64,000 bases of DNA from Klebsormidium nitens (taxonomy: Eukaryota > Streptophyta > Klebsormidiophyceae > Klebsormidiales > Klebsormidiaceae): positions 94,126-158,125 of the forward strand of contig DF237115.1 in NCBI GenBank assembly GCA_000708835.1. The letters are read 5' to 3'. Position numbers and translations under genes: made by a program. Numbering within the stretch: the first letter of the stretch is position 1; every line of letters begins with the position of its first letter. The notes below the pieces were generated by a model. It had not been told where the DNA came from. It made no database searches and saw only the letters and a program-made list of their open reading frames with translations. This document shows, piece by piece, positions 49,301 to 60,700 of this stretch.

Positions 49301-51119
49301 CAGAATAATGACAAAGAGTGATGATTCACATGGTGACCCACGAGCAAGAGGTGCTCAAAGTAAGTGAGGGGACAGCACTAGCATACAAAGATGAGCTTAA
49401 ACCAATTGTTGAACACATATATAGGGACAACAAAGATGAGCTGACTAATCATATGTCACCTGTGCTTTGAACCTCAGCCGTCAATTGACAACGAATCAGA
49501 ATCGCAGCATAGAAACCCCATTTCTGATAGCTACCAGAAACCCCCATGAAGAGCGCCTAAACAAACCAGCAGGCAGTGACAAGTGCAACTGCCATACTTA
49601 CGCGCTTGCAGTTGGTCCGTTAGGGCCTGATGCAGCATTGTACGCCGCCGAGCGGCTCGTCGAGATTTTGTGGATCTTGCCATACTGGCCAAAGTATTGA
49701 TTTGTCCGCAGAATCTGCACATGAAGGCCCAAGCAGCCTGAATATAAAGCTCACTTTTGAACAATGTGGACATTCTGGGAATTGGACCGCTGAATGGAGC
49801 CCTGTGAAGGAGCCTCTGAGTAGAGTGGTCAAAAGAGCCCTTAGGAGTTTTAAAAGCCGGATACACTGACTCCTTTAGAGCATTGCTGAGTCTATGGAGG
49901 CAAGCAGACGTTGGCGAAGGAACGACGAAGCACGGGGAGGTTGCATGAGTTTCTATCAAAGCTCCCCTCAAAATTTTTCACAGTTGACGAGAATAAGAGC
50001 ACTCACATCCTCCTCCGCAATGTTGAGAGGCAGTCCAATGACATAGACAAGATTCCGCTGTACGACCCGCACGCTGCTCAGGTGCTGCCGAGATGCAGAC
50101 ACTGAGGCCTTGCTTTGCCTGTCCTTTTGCTTCTTCTCCGAAATGAGACCTGTAAGACTGCATCAGGCGCCAAAAAGAATGAATCGGCTTTAAAACCGGC
50201 GTTCAATGGTCTGCTTTTTGCAGATGAATCCTTCAAACACTGGGAAACCTCGTCAGATGTGTGCAAAAACGAAGCTCCATTCTGTTCAAGGTGCTTAAGT
50301 GGACCTTATTCATGGGTAGTGAAACAACCAACGTCGAATTTAGGAGGTACACTAGTTCCCAGATACCACCACTCAAACTGATCGATAAACTTGACAGCAT
50401 GATGCAAAACCAATGTCATGAAAGCAAACTCAAGATTGTTGCGTGAGCGGGAATTGATCTCTTCTCCAACTCACTCTTCCGGCAAAGCTTGCGAAGCCTC
50501 TGTGACCTTGTTCTTGTCGTACGGTGTCCTGCACGCCGGGCACTTTCCTTCCCCTTCTGCCATCTCCATTATCTGATGCCAACACCAAAGACATATCTGC
50601 AGATGACAAGTAAAAAGAGCACGATCTGTCAGCAACCTGACACTCGCCCTTTTGAAAACCCCAAGGAATGTATAAGTACCACCGTTGCTAACCAGATTGC
50701 CGGAGAATACCTTCAAATGTGTTTGCACCCTGTCCCCTCGCTCTTCATCATGCCCTGCAAACACCACTATAGAAAGCAATGGGAAGCCCTGTCATTTCTG
50801 GTACCATGGTCGCCTCAGAATCATAATCCACCGCAAAACCTTGATGGCGTTACTTTATATAGCCTACAGAGCTCTCCAAGAAGAGTACAGAACAATCGCC
50901 ACTAGCAACGCAATAACAACTACAAATACTTCCCGGGCAATCCATTCGTTCAAAAACTGCCCTTGCTGCAGTTCAACAAGGTTGGGGCAGTATGATGCGG
51001 CAGAAATGCGTAAAGCGTACCTGGTATCCGCACTGACAGGGCTTGAAATGACGGTCCGTGAGATCCAACTCTTCCAGGCACAAAGGGCACACGGGCTCTT
51101 CCTCTGAGTCGTCCATCAT
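40330..51119 (-). CDS. NOT4: NOT4 (CNOT4) E3 ubiquitin ligase of the CCR4-NOT complex, giant form
   Basis: Exons: 51021-51119, 50475-50596, 50007-50149, 49602-49714, 49065-49197, 48779-48861, 48182-48287, 47800-47891, 44748-47515, 43268-44286, 43049-43220, 41863-42900, 41215-41486, 40670-40741, 40330-40422. The N-terminus is the C4C4 RING (CPLCLEELDL, CQCGYQICLWCWHQI, GKCPACRTPYD), linker (ISEKKQKDRQSKASVSASRQ), RRM (RNLVYVIGLPLN, FGQYGKIHKISTSRSAAYNA, SAYVNFVREEDAVKCIQ, ACFGTTKYC) and CCCH finger (CTNPDCLYLHD). A Pro/Gly/Ser-rich tail follows with NOT4-like SRF(K/D/G)F motifs and FDPAIMAMG, a lysine-rich coiled coil and a short final coiled coil. The total is about 2,100 aa against 575 for human CNOT4. 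Exons 2 and 3 differ in phase, so a micro-exon (length 2 mod 3) is missing from my model. The exon 12 acceptor (TTAG, 42900) was chosen to close the frame. Whether the last five exons belong to this gene is inferred from phase continuity. Confidence 0.8.
45627..46045 (-). repeat. GGSP-x-(F/Y) repeat region in NOT4
   Basis: About eight copies of GGSP or GSP followed by K/R/N/A/S and an aromatic residue (GGSPKF, GGSPRIF, GGSPKFF, GSPNY, GGSPKF, GGSPAY, GGSPSF) within about 130 residues of the large exon, usually with a basic Arg or His soon after. This is a low-complexity disordered repeat. SP dipeptides make it a candidate for proline-directed phosphorylation. Confidence 0.75.
46990..47178 (-). 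repeat. PVTP-APNLKA repeat region in NOT4
   Basis: A unit of about 21 residues is present three times and partly a fourth time: GRPVTPGDAAGAPNLKA, ARPVTPSEVVGGSGAKA, GRPVAPAETVGAPNLKA, then GLDPTPKQAA. The DNA repeats are clear on either strand. Confidence 0.8.
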
Positions 51120-51784
51120 TACTTCTCTCCCCAATAAATTTTGGCAGTGCAATGCTTATTCTCCGGCTTCCAAGTTCCAACTCGCAAGCGCAAGCGCCCC
51201 AACGTTATTCCTCCCCTGCTTCCGTCATGAATAATATGAAAGCAGCGCAAGCACTGAGTTGCTCCAGCTTGCCCTGTCCTATTGGAGTGCGCGACTTGGA
51301 TGCTGAAACAGGCTCCTCGTGCGCAGTTCCAAAACAGGGGCAACTCGAAATCGCGCTGCTTCGCGCGTTTGCAAATGTCTTATCCCCGCTTGTGACCGTT
51401 ATCGATAACGGTTGGCGCTGAACTAGGGCGAGGAGCGTTCCCCATTTGTCCAGCTGTAGCATGGGGCTAAGCGAAATGCTTGTACGCTATGGTGTGGGTA
51501 AGCCCTCAGGCTAGCGCAGCAGCATGTGTTGTCAATGTCTGCGAAGGCGAACGTTCAAGTTGCGTCCTGCACAAGCAACAAGCTGCAAGCCTGAGAAATT
51601 CAAACACCTGCAAAGGTTTTCTTCAGACAAAAGCTGCCTTACAGCTTGTAACTTTGTTTCACTGCAGTCCCATGAAGCAAAAGAGACCGCGGCATTAGTT
51701 TACGTACGTCAACTCCATTCTGGGCCCCCGTAAAGCCTTACCAGCTGTGCAGATTGCAAGAGGGGGTGTCTAGCTACGAGCACG
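51120..51784. promoter_or_regulatory. Short shared upstream region of NOT4 and asparagine synthetase
   Basis: Only 665 bases separate the predicted start codons of two divergent genes, so their promoters must lie here, unless untranslated exons extend further. No TATA box stands out. No other coding signal seen. Confidence 0.5.
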
Positions 51785-54700
51785 ATGTGCGGCATTGTTG
51801 CGGTCCTGGGGAGCCAGGACACATCTGCATCTCGTCGAATCCAAATTGTGGATTGCGCTCGGAAGTGAGTTGCGTATCGCGTTTCTGAATTGGTGTGCAA
51901 GCAAGTAGGCGGTCAATGTTGTGCACCCTATGGCCTTGGGGCATCTCAAAAGAAAAGGCCTGAACTTGTTTTTCACAATGTCGCCTCCTCATAGGCTGCG
52001 AAATGCTGGGCTTGGCCAATGCTTTGGGGAACTCTGGTTAGGAATTATTGCGGCATGAATGAGCACCTTTAGATACTCATCATGTTGAGGAATCAACAAA
52101 AGAGTTCAAAAGGTTTAAAGTGCAAGTGCAGATTTCACGCCTTTTACGTTCAGTCATGCTTTTCCTGTTTATCCATTCATACTGTTCCTCTTTTTGCTGA
52201 TGACCTCCGGCGGGCGCCACGATTGTGCCAAGGGACGCTGCATGCGCTGTCACATGCATTTTTAATATTCTAGGAATTGTAGCCTTTATCTTCAGCGCCC
52301 AAGTGGACCGGCATTGCCTAGCGTTCCACAGAGCCACCAAACTTTATTCCAAACACTTCCATTCAAAGTGTCTGATGTACAGGACGTAAGGCTGACTCGG
52401 ATTCGCCCTTAGGAACTATCCGAACAATGTTCCCCCTTCAACTATCACTTTTTGGAGTAGGGTCCATCAGAAGTACCCCAATGCCACCACCGATGATTCA
52501 CACAAGACATAATCTCACGAATGGTTAAAATTTCAACCAGAGCTTGTCACTGAAACACACAGGTTCATAAGTTGTCAAATAAGCGGCAGCACCGACTTTC
52601 TGATTGGAGCGTGTCCTTGAGAGGTGGCCAGAAGGAACAGGGTGACACCTTAAAGTCAATTTTAGTCGGTCTGATCATGAGCTGAAGGAATGTGTCGAGG
52701 GCAGGGTGCGCCACCGTTCCAGGTCCAGAGCAGTACCCACAGCAGCAATAGGCACCTGAATACCTTGCATTAGTCTATCTTGTTGACCAGGCCAGTTTGA
52801 ACATGCAACTGCCCTCCATTTGCAAGGCCTAGCTTCTTTTTGATTGGCTCTTTCGTTTTGGTTGGCGCAGAAGACTGCAAGCTGAGGAGTTTTGTGCGTC
52901 AAGAAACGCAGAACTTCGGAAAACGACTGTGTCCACCGACTTGAGGACTTTTAATCTGCGAGCCTTTTCATTACTGATTTGCTACTGTCAATGTCTTTCT
53001 CCTACCTGTAAAGGGTGATCATGCTACTCACAGATTCTTCAACAGTCGTTTCAATCTTGCGTAGCTCAACATCACTCGGTGGCATTGCTTCAAAAGGTTC
53101 TCAGAATATTTCTGCCAGTAGTTCGTATCCTCCGTGTTGCAACGACCTCGATTACGGTTCTGATGAAGGGTTCGATGTTACTCCTTACTACTCATACAGT
53201 TGCATGAAAGGTTCATGATTGAACCAATCAGTGACAATTTTTTGCTCATGTTGGTCTTACTTTCTCTGGTCCTAGGTTGCGGCACCGAGGGCCCGACTGG
53301 AGTGGCATTCACCACAGCGGGAACAACTTTCTGGCCCATGAGCGGCTGGCGATCATCGACCCCGCGTCCGGCGATCAGCCTCTCTACAGCGAAGACAAGA
53401 GCATCGTTGTGACAGTGAATGGCGAGATCTACAACCATGAACAGCTCAAGAAGGGGCTCACGGGGGAGCACATGTACCGCACGGGGAGCGACTGCGAGGT
53501 CATCCCGCATCTGGTACGTTCAAGGCAAATGTGGTTCTTGTTTGAAAACGTTGATTCCCTTCCCCAGCCTTCTCACCTTTCTTCTTCATATGAGGGCGGA
53601 GCACAACAGTGGCGGCAACATTGTCAGAAACTTACCAGTAAAAGCCTGAGGCTTGTAACAACGGATTTCGATCGACCACTTCAACGGTTCACCTGTTCTC
53701 ATTGACTTGCTGAACTTGCGATCAATGAAGCAGTTTAGGAACTGTGCTGGTCGGCTACCTAACCCTCTTATAGAGTTCCTTCTTGCTCGTAGGAAGAAGT
53801 CGGGGGGGGCATCGCAAGCCACCTAAAACATCCAGACTAGCATGTTCTTTGTCCTTGACAACAGGACGGGGCGCACTTTCCATGGGGCCCTTGTACTGTC
53901 TCTTTGTCTGATGCTTAAACCGACTGCTTTCCTGGCCCTTATATGGAGAACTTGGCGGAGTCACCGCGAGCCACTCGACAGCTTCTTTTCAAAGGTCCTC
54001 CTCGAAAAAATAATAGGGAACTTATGGCGGTCATTAGATTGCTCCATTGCCGAGCCAGAGACCTATTTGAAACTTCAATCGTGAGGCGGTTCAAAGAAGT
54101 GGGCGAGGCGTGGCGAGCCATTCAGACGGATCTCTCCGTTCACTCTTGACCTGAAGATAATAGGAGCTCCATTGCGGCCATTGCATTGCCCTTAACGAAG
54201 TCTTGTTTGGAAGTTGATTTCCCCTCTCCCTTACTCCCCAGTACGAAGAGGTTGGCGAGGACGTGGCGAGCCTTCTAGACGGCAGTTTTTCAGATCCGAT
54301 CTTTCCAGCAAGCAGGGAGATGTGGCGGCCATTAGGTTGCCCTTCCAAACTTACGAAGTCTGGTTCCATAATGCTCTACAACTGCAAATGTCGTCCTCTT
54401 TCCGTCTCCAGTACGAAGAGGTCGGCGAGGACGTGGCGAGCCTTCTAGACGGCATGTTCTCATTCGTGCTTCTCGACAACAAGACGGGCAACTTTATGGC
54501 GGCGCGCGACCCGATCGGCATCACGCCGCTGTACATGGGCTGGGGCCGCGACGGCTCCGTATGGTTCGCGTCCGAAATGAAGGCGCTGACCTCAGAGTGC
54601 GACCAGTTCCAGGAGTTTCCCCCGGGGCACATCTACTCCAGCAAGCAAGGTGCGTGCAAAGACTCTGGCAACGTTCGCGTAAGTTGACAGGCGCTGAAGT

Positions 54701-57700
54701 AGGATAGGCGCCTGAAAAGACGGGTGGGATTTGGTTTTTTAGAGTGGGTTTTGGTGCGGAGCGCGTCGATATCGCTTTAGGGAAACCCGTCAGAGTAGCC
54801 ACGTGACTTGAAAGTTCCCGTTTCGCCTGATGTGTACTTCCTGCTCTTCAGGCGGCCTCCGGCACTCGACGAGCACTTCCACTTTTGACGAACATATAGA
54901 ACCATCTTGTATAGTTCCCTTTGTCTCAAAAAGCCGGCAGAAGCTGTCTAAAAGATACACACGCCTCGTCCTCTTCAGGCGGCCTCCGGCGCTACTACAC
55001 CCCCCCCTGGTTCGACGAGCACATCCCGTCCGGCCCGCTCGACCTCACCGCGCTGCGTGTCGCCTTCGAGAAGGCGGTCGTCAAGCGGCTCATGACCGAC
55101 GTCCCCTTCGGAGTCCTCCTGTCGGGCGGTTTGGACTCCAGCCTAGTTGCCTCGGTCGCGAGCCGCCACCTGGCGGAGACGAAAGCCGCGGTCTGGGGCC
55201 CGAAACTGCACACGTTCTCGGTGGGGCTTCCCGGGTCGCCGGATCTGAAGGCGGCGCGCGAGGTGGCGGATATCCTGGGGACGGACCACCATGAGTTAAC
55301 GTTTTCGGTGCAGGTGGGTTAAGCGCGGGTTTGGGGGGTTTTGAGGCGGTTAGCTTTTTGTCGACTAGCCTGATGGGGTCGATTCAGTTTGCGAGAAATT
55401 TGTTCAGGCAGGGGATGCAGTGCGTTTGGTAAAATGCGAGCTGGCAAAGTTAGAGTAGGACCGTCGTAAATTCTTGTTTTTGCCACTGTTGGGTGCGGGT
55501 TTGGTTTTGGGTATGTTTCGGTCCTGAACTTTGGATTCTGGGTTTGGGTTGAGTTTCGACTTGGACTTTCATATTGGTCTTGAATGGTTGACTTCGGGTA
55601 CTGCGTTCGGTTCGTTGATGATCCTGGATCTGGTTTGGCTCTGCGTTTGAATTTTGTTCTGGATCTTGTTTCTGCCGTTTGAAGTGGTTGTACGGGTCAT
55701 TGCGGGGGTTGGGCCTGGAAAAACACCTTGGAGTGAAAGAGGTTCCGGGTATTTCTGCAGCTTCCGGGATCGGAGTGCGGGTCTTAGTTCAAGATGGGAA
55801 GTTAAAGCCCTTTCTAGTTGCTTCTGTCGTAAAAGCGTGCGTGGCAGTGTCGGTCTTCGCACCCTACTAGTTGGCCGCAGGGCTGGAAGCTGCGGAAATC
55901 CCGCTGTTCTGACAGTGCCGGTTGAATGCCCAACATTCAGCGGCACGGACCTTACGAGTCCGCGTTCTCGGTGCAGGCAACTGTGTTTGGTAGAGTGTCG
56001 ATTTCGGGTTTGGATCTGAAACTGCGTTTTAATTCGAGTCTTGGTTCGGAAGCTGCTCTTCAAAATGGGGCCTCCCATCGATTGTGGTGTTTAGGAAAGG
56101 TGGTCAAGACCGATTCTGTTGAGTTGGGGTATCTGTGTTGAGTTTTCACTTCAAGTGTGACATGTGACGAGTGTGATTTGTGAGAATCCTGAGTTCGGGC
56201 CCGGCTCTAGTTGCCTCTCTCGCAAGCCGCCACGTGGCAGATTCGGTCGCTACACCCTCCTCGTTGGGTGTAGAGACCGAAGCTGCGGACGTTTTCGGTG
56301 GGCTTCCCTGGCTCCTCCGATTTGAAGGCGGCGCGCGAGGTGGCGGCGATTCTCGGAACCGAGCACCATGAATTCACCTTCTCGTTACAGGTGGGGCTAA
56401 CTTGAAGTCTGGGACTGGTGTTGTACATGGCTGATTTTACTATTCCATCTGGTGCGTACTGCCAGGTTTTGGGTCCCTCTCGGGTGGGCGTGGGCTTGAC
56501 CATAGTCCTGCGACTTGAACCCTGATTTAGACTTACCCTCAACCAGGGACTTGAACAATGCTACGCTGAGGGTCAATTAGATTTGTTTTGCGCATCTGTT
56601 GACGTGTCAAGTCAGTTGCCCATGAGGGACATCTCGTGTTGAGAGGCCTGGATCCCAGGAGTGTCAAAGTGAGGTGCGATACGAAATTGTCTTTTGTGGG
56701 AAAGCCCTGATCGGAAAGTGTGACGTTAGATTGTTTCCCAGACACGAGTTTGACTAAGTGACCTGTAGGCGCTGGTTATGGCCGCCCGTACTCTGATCAA
56801 TTCGTAGCCGTCGATCCCAAGGAATGACGGCTGGGGAGGGAAGCGGGGTTTCCGTTGAGGGTCGACATTTGCAGTCAGGGATTCTGTCATAGGCGTTGCC
56901 TCGCTTAAAAAGCACCGTATGCATATTCAAATTCTAGAACTTATTCTTCTATATTGCCAAGTTTGCCTCCAATCTTCTCACGCCCGTCCAGCCCATTCGC
57001 GTTTCTCACTGAAAAGCTTTCTCTTCGGTGCGACCAACGCTTGGCTGGGGGCAAAGGTAGCCTTTCTAGAAGCAATTTCTAATGGTGAGCGGCAAATCAT
57101 TCGAGCAAAGATTGACCAGACTTTCTAGTCGATTGTGGTCCTCAAAATTGTGGTTGTTTCCGGGGATATGTGTTGCTCAAAAGTCTGATTAAGCCACGTC
57201 AGTCAAAAGTTGTCCTATGACCGGAGACGGCCTTTGGGCGGGATGTGGTTTTCACTTAATAACGACCGCATGTTAAGATATTGATCAAGCGTCGTTGGAG
57301 GTGCCACAGATCGTAATATTGAATGTTGGGCCGGTTGATTAGTAGATGACTGAAGGTTCAATCTGCCAATTTTATCCAGGCCCTTTCTGCCAGCTTGCAG
57401 TGCAACACTTCGAACAGAACACCATTGGATGCATTCCTAGAGGCGGCATAGTCGAGAACCTGAACGGATTTTTCCAAATAGCTACCTCTACTCATCGGAT
57501 CGCTTTTCCACTTTCTTATCAAGACTCCTCCTTCAGCCGACGAACTGGCATCACCTTTCACCCTTAACAGGACAATATGAAGGCATTGGTGGAAGTAGCA
57601 TAAGTTCTGACATTCCAGAATCAGCGCGCACAGCCTAGGATCTCCAAAGACATGTACGCTCATCTTTCTGGTTGCTATTGCGCCAGCTGTTCCGATCTAC

Positions 57701-60700
57701 CAAAACCCTTCACGCTCGTCTTTCTGGTTGCCACTTCGCGAACCGTATGGATCTTCAAAAAAGAAAAAAAACGCTCATGTTCCAGTCCAGATCAACAGCG
57801 CCTCGTTCTTGATTCTTGACAGGACGGCCTAGACGCGTTGTCGGAGGTGATTTACCACATCGAGACGTATGACGTCACGACGATCCGTGCGAGCACGCCC
57901 ATGTTCCTCATGTCGCGCAAGATCCGCGCGATCGGCGTCAAGATGGTCCTCTCGGGGGAGGGCTCGGACGAGATCTTTGGGGGGTACCTCTACTTCCATA
58001 AAGCGCCCAACAAGGAGGTCAGAAGCGTCGTTTTCGTGTCCGTGTTTAATCCTTGCCTCGTGCTTCTTACGCTTGTACTCTGAAGTGGCAATGCAGCTCC
58101 ACAAAAGGAAGTTGCGACGACACCGAGCACTCACTTCCATAAAGCGCCAAACAAGGAGGTCAGGATCCTTCTGAACAAGGAAACAAGGAAGTTGTTGTCT
58201 CTTGCTTGTCAAGCTGTTCTTTCTTGGTTTATTCTCGACTCCCACAACAGGGCTCGAAACAAGAATGTGATAGGCTTTGGAAAGCCCACAGTTAGCAGGT
58301 AAGTGCAGCCCCGGATTGTGTTTTGGGATCTATAAGGTACAAGCTCTATTAGGCTGTACATTTAAGGTTTCTGACGGTCATATATTCCACCACGGTCCAT
58401 GTTTAATCTTACGACCCATGGTAGCAGATGCGGAAAATACCTTTTCGTTGGCTGTTGTCATTTTTACAAGGCCCCTCTTGTCGCCACTTCTTTTGTTCAC
58501 CAGTCCGGTGAGCTGACCAGTCTGGTTTCAAATTTTCTCCTCTTAATTCCGTTGATTCCTTCGTTTTCTTCCTACATGATCCCTTGAGGAATTCCTCAAC
58601 GGTACGCGCCACACCATCAATGCGCTGCAGGATAGGTCTTTTCTCACCGCTCATTCGTTCCTGAACTCCGCATATTCACTTGTGTCCGTTCCGATTCCGG
58701 GAGATCCACAAAGAGATGTCCCGCAAAATCAAGGCATCGTAAAGGGTAACGCAATATATCCATCCACTCCTTGTCAATTCTCGGCTGCTGCTGTTGGAAC
58801 CGCCCACCTTCGAGAACTGCAGACCGTTCGTGTTTCGTTCTCTATTGGAGGGATTGGGGGCGAACCGAGGCGCGGGTTCCTTTCAGTATTCTGGTACCGC
58901 TGATTCGTTCCGTTCCAGCTTTTACTCCAGGCGTTTCACAAGGAGACGTGCCGCACTATCAAGGCGCTTCACATGTACGATTGCCTGCACGCCAATAAGC
59001 CAAAGAGCGCATGGGGGATCGAGGCGCAGGTCCCTCTCAATATATCTGAATTCCGCTGATCCGTTCCGTTTCCGTTCCAACTGCAGGAGTTCCACAAGGA
59101 GACATGCCGCAAAATCAAGGCGCTTCACATGTACGACTGCCTGCGCGCGAACAAGTCGACGAGCGCCTGGGGGATCGAGGCGCGTGTGCCCTTCCTCGAT
59201 AAGGAGTTCATTGACGTCGCCATGGCCATCGACCCGCAAGTAAGCACGTCGAAGAGTTGCTCGCTTTGCTTCGGTGCAATTTGGCGAAATGATCGAGGGC
59301 AAACCAGCTAATAAGTTTGGGTTGAGTGACATGCCATGGCCATCGACCACAGGCAAGCATCGCTGAGCGTCAGAAGTGCGAAATTTGTGAAATGTTGCTT
59401 GGTTTGCTTTGATGTAACTTGGTTCCGACAGTTGAGCAGACAAGCTGAAGAAAGTTCCGATGAGGAGTTCGTGGACGTTGTTGTTTTCATCGACCGGCGG
59501 GTAAGTGGGGCTGCGAATTTGTTCTACATGACTCGAAGCATATATTGCCGATAGCCTGGGATGGATACGGTCAGACTGTGTAGGTTGCTTGGTAACGGAA
59601 GAGCAGAAGAAGCCTTAAGCGGATTGGAAAGGACTTGGTTGTCGTACCGTATTGTCCAAAGGATGTGCCAGCAAAGGGAATATCTGTTTCTGGTTCGCGA
59701 AAAGAAGAGCGGGACTCGCCGATTGTGCCCGAGAAGGACCGCAAAGAAGTGCGTCAGTTGAAAACAGCAGTTCTGTTGTCGTAAGGGCAAGCCAACGAAG
59801 AGTCCGGTTGTCCAGAAGATCAGGTTTGTCAAAATGCACAACCGCTGCTTTATAAAGCGCCGAACTAGACAAGTCCGAGATGTAAAGCCCTTTGTTAAGT
59901 GCTCTAGAGTTAGGGTGGCCCAGATATGTACTTGCAAGCTGACCGAATTCGGAACCCAAGAGACAGGTTTACGGAATTGTATATTTTTAAAAGCAGTATG
60001 GGTTACTGCCGAAACTTTTTTTCTACTTGATATCTTCCTAGCCAAGAGCATATCGTAACACTCTGGTTGCCAAACCGTGTGAGAAGTATTTTAATCGCAA
60101 CCCTTCCTCATTCCCTGCAGTACGGAAAGGCGCAGAAGTTCAAGGGCAAGCCGATCGAGAAGTTTATCATCCGGAGGGATTTTGACGCCCCTGAGTCTAA
60201 TACTCTGCTTTTAAAGCATCGAGTGAATTAATATCTAAAAAATGCATCCTTTCCCTTCCTCTGTAGCACAAAATGGCGCAGAATTTCAAGGGCAAGCCGA
60301 TTGAGAAGTTCATCATCCGAAAGGCCTTTGACACCCCCGAGAACCCCTTCCTTCCGGAGCATATTCTGTACCGGCAAAAAGAGCAATTCAGTGACGGTGT
60401 CGGATACAGCTGGATCGACGGCCTCAAAGACTTCGCCGAGAAGCAGGTGGGTTTGCTTGCCTTGACCTGCGGTTTGTCATGCGATTTGAAAACTTTCCTT
60501 GAAGCGGGCTGGTTTCTGTCATTTTTCCTTGAGGGGGGGGGAGGGGATGGGGGGAGGAGAAGAAAGAAAGGAAAAAAAGAGAGGGTTTTCAACACCTAAC
60601 CCTGATACGTTCTTGCTTGACGGCCACACACCCTTCGCTTAAAACTCGGGTGGGTAAACCCACGGGCCAGTCTGCAGATAGCGCGCCACTCGTGCCAATC

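Noticed and set aside
56199-56396. Second functional synthetase exon as an alternative to exon 4
   Set aside because: It has indels, is out of frame and lacks the SGGLDSS loop, so it is a fossil copy.
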